DNA of 64,000 nucleotides, taken from the NCBI RefSeq assembly GCF_014839805.1, contig NC_051120.1, forward strand, positions 7,812,001-7,876,000, in the 5' to 3' direction. Position 1 is the first letter of the stretch. Every line of letters starts with the position of its first letter. The translations under genes and the position numbers were made by a program. This DNA is from Manduca sexta (Eukaryota; Arthropoda; Insecta; Lepidoptera; Sphingidae). Under the pieces are notes generated by a model, which saw only the letters and a list, made by a program, of their open reading frames with translations, was not told where the DNA came from and ran no database searches. Below, one piece after another: positions 12,091 to 22,365 of the stretch.

Positions 12091-13471
12091 CTGCAAAATC
12101 ATACAACAGTATAGCAATAGGTATAATAATACCTAATGTGCATCAGAAATGTAAACACTTTTATATATTTTTGTAATTTTGCTAATGCATATACGGCTGG
12201 TGTGTCAATTTTGTAAATAAAAATAAATAAATAAAACAAATATGACTGTGTATAATTAAATTTGTCACTACTCGATGTCTCACTTGGTCTAAGTAGACAA
12301 AATGTATTTTCTAATGTCCTAGATTCAACTCTCAGAACAACCAATTTTTTTTTGGGCAAGCCATCAATCACCTTTCCGTCAATAAAACAAAACATACAAA
12401 AGTATATCTTTAATTCGAGTACATTTTTCTAGCATATTACAATAGGAATAATCGTTTACACAACTTTAGCTAGATTAAAGCCGGCACCACACTTAGCACA
12501 TTTGAGCCAATATTTGCGTTAATCGGCCAATCCAATGTTGAATTTTACATGTACATCAAATCGTTGTTGATTTGGCCAAAAGACGCAAATCCTCATACTT
12601 TGAATTTCAATGGGCATTATAAATATATTTTATCAGTTCCAGCGTCCCGAAGGGCTTTATTAAAAAAAGGTTTTATTAAATAACATTTGAAAAGTCAGTG
12701 AACTCCTATGAAACCGAGCATGAAGAACAACATGGTCGTACAAACCCCTTAAATAAAGATAAAAAAAGGCGTATATATTTTGCGGAACAAACTAAGTGCA
12801 GCGCCGTAAAAAAAATCAACACTTTCGTAACCACCTGATAGTTAAATGACAATAAGACGCTGTCATACGAATATAATGATTTAAATAAAGTACAGTTAAT
12901 AAAGTACAGCCACAAAAGATGCTAAGTAAATCAGGAATAAGGTTTTGACCTTAAAACTTTTACTTATTAACTTCAGTCATGATATACTACTTTTAAATAA
13001 AATAAAATAAAGAAAACCGTTTGAAGTGCATTTTAGTGAAGAAAATTGATTTTCGATGAGGACATAAAAAAAATTAAGTGCTTTAATATATCACATTTGC
13101 AAATGAAGTAATTTCATTTTGTTTGACTTTATTCAATTTCATTTGATCTAAACGATTGTCAATGAGGGCATAATAGTTAAAAAGTTAATTTTAAAAGTTG
13201 ACTTGAAATATTAAACTTGTACGGCTACTTTTGTGGCTGACTGTACGTATTAATTTTCCAAGTACTTGAAATATATTTAGGAAATAATTTAAGATATACA
13301 TGCAGTCACAAAATGCGGCGACAGGGAAGGAAAAAACTTAAGAAAAATAATACGCTTCGTGAAAACAATACCTTATTCCGATTTCAGGAATATTAATTAC
13401 CTACTTTGAAAAAAATAGATTTGGTTAAGTGGTTAGGTATGTTTAAAATTTGTTTTCCTTCCCTAAAAATC
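12091..13471. other. No recognised feature
   Basis: AT-rich; open frames at 12099-12395 and 12706-12915 lack any recognisable motif. Confidence 0.45.
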
Positions 13472-13745
13472 ATCATCAGCCGCAGGATGTCCACTACTGA
13501 ACATGGGCCTCCTTTAAAGATTTCCAAATCGAATTATTGGAAGCAACCCACGCCCATCGACTTCCCTGAATAAACATAGTGTCTACCGATGATCTGTCTA
13601 GTGCTCTCGACAGCAAGATGTAGGAAGCAATCTACCTTGCAGAGAACCGGCGTCATTGGCACAGTATAGTCCGGATTAAAGTGATCCGTGTAGGAGTCAC
13701 GACCCATAATATTGAGGACATCGACGCAAGGAGTTTCTACCGAAT
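13472..13745 (-). repeat. RTE-type LINE 3' region, inverted
   Basis: It starts 'catcatcagccgcaggatgt' and continues 'ccactactgaacatgggcct', the usual beginning, in inverted view, of a widespread insect endonuclease/RT LINE 3' end. The coding sequence is too decayed to read. Confidence 0.55.
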
Positions 13746-14397
13746 TATTGCTAAATTAACCGTATTGTTAAAATAAATCATATTGGCACGAAAGTGTTAA
13801 TCGAAATCACACATAATTACGCTGCCATATTCATATACTATAGCCAAATTATTACTAAAATACTTCATACGCATTCATCATATTATCGATATGAGATTAA
13901 GTACATTTTATAAATTCATTTATAATGCAATATTTAATACAAATTGATTTCGATATTCAAATCGATAAATATAAAAATTAAACATTTCTCAAAGAAGCCC
14001 AAATATACGAAAACGTACATAAAAAATAATTTGCATACGAAAGAACAAATCAAGTTTGCGCGTTCTTAATAATGCCATGATTAGGACATATTACGATATG
14101 ATTTCCAAAACAATTATTTTTGGATTTAGGATTTATGGAATGATAAGCATAAGATATTTGACACAAAAAACGCGCCATTTTCTCTCTACCTACATACTAA
14201 CATAATACGATAAAGGATTACGAAGTTTTAACAAGGATAACGCGATTCACAGCTAAAACCTTCTCCAAACAAACAATATCAAAATTCTCTGCTTGTTATA
14301 CATCGTGTAAATCAAAGCGTTATAAAAAACCGTCAAAATTCCCAGATTTTTTAAATATAACACTGTAATTCTTACGCCCATTTACTTGTAAAGACAA
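13746..14397 (-). other. Downstream flank and probable 3' UTR of the membrane-protein gene
   Basis: Minus-strand sequence following the stop codon at 14398. No repeat is recognised. Several AT-rich strings could act as variant polyadenylation signals, but no AATAAA stands out, so the transcript end is not placed. Confidence 0.4.
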
Positions 14398-14648
14398 TCA
14401 TTTACTTGTATTTTCGGAAGTTTCTTCATTTACTTTCAGAGGTTCTTGACTCGGTCTCTTTTCGTCAATCGTAGTGACTTCATCTTTCTTTTCTACATCA
14501 ACGCCGTATCTTGGAGACGCGCCTTGGAGATTCGCAGAGATCAAGCATTCAATGTACGATGGTGGTTTTTCCACTGACACTCCGGCTTTTTCGAGGCGCA
14601 AAGCTTTTGTGTATTTATGGACCATCACCAGGCATGCTAATGCGATGA
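14398..14648 (-). CDS. Membrane-protein gene, coding exon 5 with stop
   Basis: This exon completes codon 187 (T+TC, phenylalanine), ends the last membrane segment (IALACLVMV) and encodes a charged tail of about 70 residues down to a TGA at 14400-14398. The acceptor is 'ttttttattccag'. The tail contains EKPPSYIE, a PPxY motif of the type bound by WW domains such as those of Nedd4-family ligases, followed by a Lys/Glu/Ser/Thr-rich end. Binding is inferred from the motif, not shown. I could not settle on a polyadenylation signal downstream. Confidence 0.8.
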
Positions 14649-17600
14649 CTGGAATAAAAAATAATGTTAATTTCGCTAGTATAACGGGCCTTTATTAATG
14701 CAGGATATTCTACATATATTTGAATACGAAATTTCATCCAAATCAGACTTCACATTCAGCTTCAGCATTCGCTAAAAAATCCAAACATTTTCACAAACAA
14801 CAGTGAAGGAAAACATCGTGAGGAAACCTGCATACCTGAGGAATTCTCTATAGGAATTTTTGAGGGTGTGTGAAGTCTACCATTCCGCACCAGGCCAGCG
14901 TGGTGGACTAAAGCCTAATCTCTTTCAGTAGTAGAAGAGGCCCGTGCCTAACAGTGGGGCAGTATATAATACAGGGCTGATATTATTATTATTTTCACAA
15001 ATCCACTTTTATGATTGAAGCAGAAACGATCCACCATTGCCACAATAGTTTAGACTACATAGTTAATGTATGTACTTACAAATATCAAGGATCTTCAGGA
15101 ACCAATAAGTCTCTGCCTTCAACATGTCGAAGATGTGCGGTTGGTATCCGAAGTACATCACCTGCATCACGACCTTTACTATCGACAAGCTGAAGAACAT
15201 ACGCATCGGGTCTGGGTTTTTCTACAAAACAATCATCATCATCACTAAACATCCACGTCATTATAGTTAGGTAAGAAAGTAAAGGTACTTTTATATTTTT
15301 TTTAATAAGTGCTCGGCAAAGTGACCTTACAGCAACTGATGGTAAACAGAATGGGGGGGAGGGGGGGTTGGTGACATGATTATCCCTCGGCAGTCGACAC
15401 AATTATGCCGGCCTGTTGGAGCAGGATATATGTACACAAGTTGATCCCGAAACGCGACACACTTACGAGGGCGTATGATGGGTTTTAACATCTTGTGCCA
15501 TCTACCACCAGCAAAATGTTAATTTTATATAATAGCAATTCTTGTTCGCAATTAGACCGAATATGAATTGAATATAAATAAATATTCCTTGTTGTTAGTC
15601 ACCAGTGAGTGATCAATATTGATATATAAAAAAAACAGTGATGACCTAACATCTCAATAATCGACATTTGTCAATATACATTATGAGGATAAACACGCCA
15701 AATTGAAGGACCATCGCGATTTCTACCTTATGCAAAGCGCTACAGGACCATTTGGAAATTACCTTATGCAAAGCGCCGACGTACGACACAACGATCCTCA
15801 ACCAAATGAGATTGATGAGGAAGATGAGGATATCCACAAGGTAGACGTGCAACATCTCAGGGTAGCACTTAGGCTCAGCTGCCACTGACTTATATTCAAC
15901 GAACATGTTGTACTGGCGTCGGAATATGCCCGGGAAGGGGTAGAAACCGTGCGTTCCCAGGTTCAATATCAGGAGTATAGGCTCCATAAACCACCATGGT
16001 ATTGCGTTGAACTGAAAAAGAACAATCACATTTTAGCTTCTAATTGTTTATGACTTATGATTGTAGACATATTTAAGAGGTATTCATTGTTGACTCTAGA
16101 TTTATCTTGTTCCCAAAGCTAACAAACGAATAATCATGATAGCCATATGTAAGTAAGCAGTGTTTAATAAGTAAAGATTTCTCATACGCATACCTCGTAA
16201 CCCTACTTTTAAAACTGATACCATTTTTATTACGACTACCTTTTAAAGGTATAGCAAATAATGTTCCTCCTTGTATGAGTTTGTTTGTACGTTATGTAAC
16301 AGAAGTTTTATCGTCTTAAAATTCTATATTATCTGATTATTGAATACATTTAGAAGAAATATACAAAGGTAAGAATTTCGCTCCTACTGTATCAACAATG
16401 AGTCATTGATCCGAAAAAAATAAATAATCCGTAATTGGTAAGTTAATAATCTACGTCAATACGTGTTATTTAACCGCTTGTGCGTCTACCGGATTTCCTT
16501 ATATATTGGGAATTCCATTTAACTCGAGAATGACGTCTTTATCATTTTAAAATTTCAGGAATAAATGTAGAGACGAGACGGAGCAGAAACCTTAAGGAAT
16601 TCAATTTTTTTTTATTGATTTGAATGACGAAACGAGCTTGCCGCTCGTCTGATGGTAAGCGATACGACCGCCCGTAAACACCATCCAACACCTCTAATTA
16701 CAAAGTCGGTACTGTTTGGTAAACCACTGCGCTCGCCATCCTGAGACATGAGATGTTAAATTTTATTATGTTAAGTAGTTAGACTGGCTACCATGTTCTT
16801 CAAACCGGAATACAATAGTGACTAAGTATAACACTGCTGCTTGCTGTCGAATGTATTTTTGTATAATGAAATTTGAGTCGATATTGAAAACTATTTAAGA
16901 AACACGATGATTAACTACCAGGTATAACTTATTACACACTGTTTGTTTTTGTCATTCTAGCGCCCGAAACATCTGTCAAACTTGAAAGTTATGTCACAGC
17001 CCCAAAACTCCAAAATGTCCAGACTATTAACTCAAGAAATAATGAAAATTATACAAACACAAAGACATTCAACAGAATACTTATTATAGACCGATCATCA
17101 GGACCAAATTTGTGCTTCAAAAGTTCTTACCAATCGTAATAAGTCGATGTATTATTTGAAATGACCCTAAGACAAAAAGTCACAGTGTCCTTACATATTA
17201 AGACAAAAATAACATATTTACAGAAGCAATGATAGCATGTGCATTGAAACAGTTCAACAAAAGTTGTTACTAATCGCTAATAAGTCGTTGTCTTATTTAA
17301 AATATCTGTGTGACAAAATGTCACAGTGTCCTTACACATTAATACAAAAATAACACATTTACAGAAACAATTATAGCATGTGCATTAAATACATGCAAAA
17401 CACGATATGAAAAGCAATATGTTTTCTTAAATTTTCTAATTTTCCACGCAATTTTTTGAATTTTTCTATTTCATATAAATCTTCTCCTGACAATAACAAA
17501 CACAACAACAACAAAAAATAGTGAAATCGGTCCAGCCGTTCACGCGTGATGGGACCAAGGGAAATAGGGATAAATTTTTATATATATATATATGTCGGAG

Positions 17601-20600
17601 AAGCATTATTCCCGTCGACATCATCATTAGTGGTTGCGGATTTAGTGGGCGTTATCCGGGTAAAATGCGAGCACAAAACACAATGATCACAGATATTTTT
17701 ATATTCGAATTCAAATTAAACAATATTTGTCACTTTACAATAATGAAGATAGAAAAGTGGACAATTAAGACCGAGCAGCGGGTTCAGGGCACCGATCTTA
17801 CTTTATCCAACAAATATTCTCAACGATCCAACTCGATCAACTCGACCAGTCACTATCATGATTCCTCAAACGAATGTCCAAAGCACTCATGGCCTACCTG
17901 AATAGTAAAGATGGCGCCTCGACCCCGCTCGAGGCACGTGCCTTGCTCTGATTGGTCGTTTCGTAAATTATAATTTTTTAAATAAACTTCTATTACATTA
18001 TGGCTAATGCGTAAGGTTTTAAGTAATAGAAAAATCTAACAAATCTAATAAAATTAGATTAACAATTATTGTGCGATATGCACGCAAACAACAATCAACC
18101 GGACACATAGCTTCCTCCGACACGGCCGTCCTGACATATTACACGCCCTCGTGTAATGTTGAAGGCCGCGCATCATAGTTTCCTGCAGAAAAGAGAGTAA
18201 TATAATAGTATAGTTCGGCCACTCCTGACCAAGGAAATCGTGTACATTTTGTCCTCTGCGCGACAACTTTCTTTAAGGTATTTTCACAAAATAGATGCCC
18301 TATAATAGTAATTAAGCTTTCCGTATCGAATCTGAATCTCAATAGACTCCACATTACATACTGAATTAAGTCCGCAGTATCGAAACAGTCACCTCGTCGT
18401 CTATCGCGTTTCACATTTTTTTTTATTATTAACAATGGCCACCTCGCCTCTTAAACTACTTTTCTAGGGCCACCTCGCCTCTTATACACTTATCAAGGGC
18501 CACCTCGCCTCTTATACACTTATCAGGGCCACCTCGCCTCTCATTCTACTGATTCTACTTTTTAAAGGCCTAACAAATTGGCATTTCAAAGCTTAACGAA
18601 ACTATAACCACCACCACACCTGCCAGGCTACCTTATGAAGAAAATTTATCTCTTGTGAAATCCTTCAGTAACAAGTACTTGGTAAAATCTTTATAGATGG
18701 CTCACCTCTTACGATAAAAATAGATGTCGAACAGTAGCCCTAACGGTTTCTTATCCAGAGTTTCGCGTATACCATCCGGAGTACCTCAAGGATCATTACT
18801 TGCCCCATTGCTTTTCATCATATTTGTTAACGATATTAATGAAAACTTAAACTCTAAAATACTTTTATATGCAGACGATATGAAAATATTTAGTTATATT
18901 GCTACTGGAGCTGATAATCACTACAAAAGGACCTTACTCGTTTTACAAATAACGGTAGATTAAACAAGTTAGATTTAAAGATTTAAACGTCTCTAAATGC
19001 TATATCTGTACCTTTAACACGAAAGCCAAACCCCATTGAATTTACATACTCAATTGATGAAACTCCTTAACCAGTGTCAACTCTATTAAAGACTTAGGAG
19101 TAACGTTCGACTCGAAAATTTAGTTTGATATCCACATTAACAACATCATCAAGGCTGCATCCAAACCTTAAGGTTTCCTAATGAGAATATCGTCTGACTT
19201 CAACAATATAAAAACAATTAAAGTTTTATACTGTACTCTCGTGCATAGCAATCTCGAATATTATTCACAAGTATGGACTCCAAATTACAATAGTCATATC
19301 GACAGAATTGAAAGAATTCCGAGAAAGTTTGTGAGATATTTACAATATCGCTCCCATAAGTATCTTCCAAACTAAATTAGCCACTACAAAAAAAAATCAC
19401 ATTCATCCCTTAGAGGAACGAAGGCGCATAGCTGAATTAGCGTATCTCTTTTACATTCCGAATAGTTCTGTGGACTGTCCTGATCTACGGACAAAAATAG
19501 GTCTACATATCCATACTAGCCATATAAGAAAACCAAGCCTTATTACATGTACGCACTGCGAAGTAAGTTTATCATCACAGCTCCTATATAACCAGAGTCA
19601 GTAGAATATTTAATTCATTGAAAGTGTCTCGAAACTAAGAAAAGTCTTGGCTGATGCTTTCTTTTTATAATACGTGTCACTTCTCTACATTTTAATTTTT
19701 ATTTATGTAATGTGATCTCTGTAATCTTCTGAGCTGCCTGTTATTACTTCTAACATAAACTCACACATATCTGTGAAAACTTTAAATTGGTCTTCAGTTA
19801 TATAATTGTTCAAACTATATCTGTTTTAGCTGATAGTTTTCTGTAAAAATAGAAATAAAATAATAAACTGTCTTCTAGAATGAAAACATATTCCTTTCAT
19901 CATTTTGCCACTGAACTTACTTGTGGCGCCGATGTGGACTGTAAGCTAAGGAATATCAGCTTTCAGTATGGACCGTTACACTATCGGTTGTTTTCCACTT
20001 CGTAACTTAGCTACTCTATATGTTATGCAATTTTATGATGTATTTTGAAATACTGGGAAGCCAGTAATATTGATAACATGCCATCTCTTAAGTTTTATCC
20101 CAACCCAAGGGAAAAATTTACTCATGAATACCACTAATAATTGACCAATGAAAAACTGTACATTTTTCGCAGGTATCACTAAATTATCCATGTAGACAAT
20201 TGTGGAAGATTGCGCTAAGTCACCTAGAGCCATTGATGTAGATTCTATAGACACGAACGTCCATATAAACTATTTGTTCAAAATCATAACCAAAATGACA
20301 ACCAAAACGTTACTGTTAAAACCATTCATTCACTCGAACAACAAATAATTTCACTTATTTGATCAACATTTTTTTTATTCACATTCAGGCTTACACCCAG
20401 ACTCGAGCTCCCATATAATGAGCGTCACTCCACACACAACCACACGCTGTCAATGTTGAAATTCATACTAAAGTCAGGTGTACGGATCGCAGTACAGTTG
20501 AGTCGAACACAATGAGTGTACGGAACACCAGATCCAGCACGTAGTACACACATTCGATGTGTGCCATCGCGCTGCTTCACTAAGATTATTGGGTTAGAGA

Positions 20601-22331
20601 AGAGCGAGTTGTTTGGTGTAATAAATCCGGCAGATATCACTTACTCTTCAGGACTCAATGACATGGTTGCCGTTGCACGATTTTTCTAGGATCTACTAAA
20701 GTCATTTGTAACTCACCTCTTTTTATTCTACTAGTAGGCGTGCCTTCAACAAATCAGTTCTTGAAGCTGCTAAGAAGTTCTATTAGTTGTGTTTAAAATC
20801 ATCAGGTATATCGGTATCCAAGCCAAGAAAATCAGCCACTACGTTTACTTACGTTGCAAATATTAACTAGAGAGGGCCTCGCAATTATATTAAGTTTATT
20901 GCTCGATATGTGTATACTGATAAACCTAAGGCTAACAAATTGCGTCCAACCAAAATATCACATAATACATCGCATTTCCTTATACCAATCAAAGTAACAA
21001 TTGCACGCTACAATGTACCAACAAGCTTAAGAGAGACACTCTTTCTTAATTAGGGAACAGTCAGCACCGGAATCAAAACAAAATAGACGGCCCACAATAT
21101 TGTTGTATTTTAATAAATAAAAGGCCTTCCTGTATTTTTAGACGACGTACAAATTATACTCCAACTGTGAATGAAAAAAAACGTTTCATTCCATACGTTA
21201 GTAATAAGCATACACTATTCAAGTAATTTTTAACCATTAAATAAATTACATTCGACTGTCATGGCTGGTCATGGCGACCAGAGACCAATAAACTAGATGG
21301 CCACGGCGGTCGACGCTCGGGCCATATCAATGTGACTATAGTAAATAGTACGCTGCTCCTTTGTGCAATTTTGCTAGTCCATGACACGTCTATTTGTAAA
21401 ACGTCATTGGTCGCTGCACATGTTTTTTTTAACGTATCGAAACGAGAAATAACAATTTTCTTAAATTTATTCACTACATATTAGGAAAAGCTATCTGAGA
21501 AAACCATGTTGCGGGCAAGCCTCTCATTTCCTTACTAAGTATGAGAATTAATTTACTTCCCTCTATATCACAATCCGATAAGCAGATTGCCTGCCGTTGA
21601 CAGCCAGGCCTGGGCATCAGTGTCTGTATGTGCCAGTTGGAATTTAGGTAGCGTGATGCCCTTATCCGAGATATTCGGTGAGTTGGTTAGCGCCTCCACG
21701 AGAAGCTTCATATTGGTTTCGATGTGCTTCGAATAACGTGCACCATCCGTCATTTGCCGCCACCCATCTACTCACGTTTTGTGCCTGCACCGATCCCACT
21801 TCTGATGTCGGAGAAGCATTATTCCCGTCGACATCATCATTAGTGGTTGCGGATTTAGTGGGCGTTATCCGGGTAAAATGCGAGCACAAAACACAATGAT
21901 CACAGATATTTTTATATTCGAATTCAAATTAAACAATATTTGTCACTTTACAATAATGAAGATAGAAAAGTGGACAATTAAGACCGAGCAGCGGGTTCAG
22001 GGCACCGATCTTACTTTATCCAACAAATATTCTCAACGATCCAACTCGATCAACTCGACCAGTCACTATCATGATTCCTCAAACGAATGTCCAAAGCACT
22101 CATGGCCTACCTGAATAGTAAAGATGGCGCCTCGACCCCGCTCGAGGCACGTGCCTTGCTCTGATTGGTCGTTTCGTAAATTATAATTTTTTAAATAAAC
22201 TTCTATTACATTATGGCTAATGCGTAAGGTTTTAAGTAATAGAAAAATCTAACAAATCTAATAAAATTAGATTAACAATTATTGTGCGATATGCACGCAA
22301 ACAACAATCAACCGGACACATAGCTTCCTCC

Positions 22332-22365
<34 letters not shown>

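Larger units (their letters stand above)
17593..22335 (-). mobile_element. LTR retrotransposon with identical LTRs and relic interior (Ty3/gypsy-type)
   Basis: Two 530-bp direct repeats with TG...CA ends (inner-outer inverted TGTCGG/CCGACA) bound 3.68 kb of interior sequence. Minus-strand relics occur in gag, protease, reverse-transcriptase order starting next to the 22335 LTR, so that LTR is taken as the 5' one. The sequence after it, TCAGAAGTGGGATCGG, contains a possible primer-binding TGGGATCGG. No clear polypurine tract is seen before the other LTR, and the LTR carries AATAAA on the plus strand only, so polarity is not beyond doubt. The element sits inside intron 2 of the membrane-protein gene, in a (TA)n tract that hides any target duplication. 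The coding relics have multiple frame breaks, so it cannot supply its own proteins. Confidence 0.85.

Noticed and set aside
15085..15402. 105-codon minus-strand frame over exon 4
   Set aside because: It reads across the splice acceptor and is charged. The membrane-like frame with matching phases is the coding one.
17521..17901. Open frame whose end is repeated at 21878-22114
   Set aside because: The identical peptide arises because both lie in the identical LTRs; no gag/pol or host motif.
18437..18555. CRISPR-like array
   Set aside because: Units are head-to-tail with no distinct spacers, and the genome is eukaryotic; this is a minisatellite.
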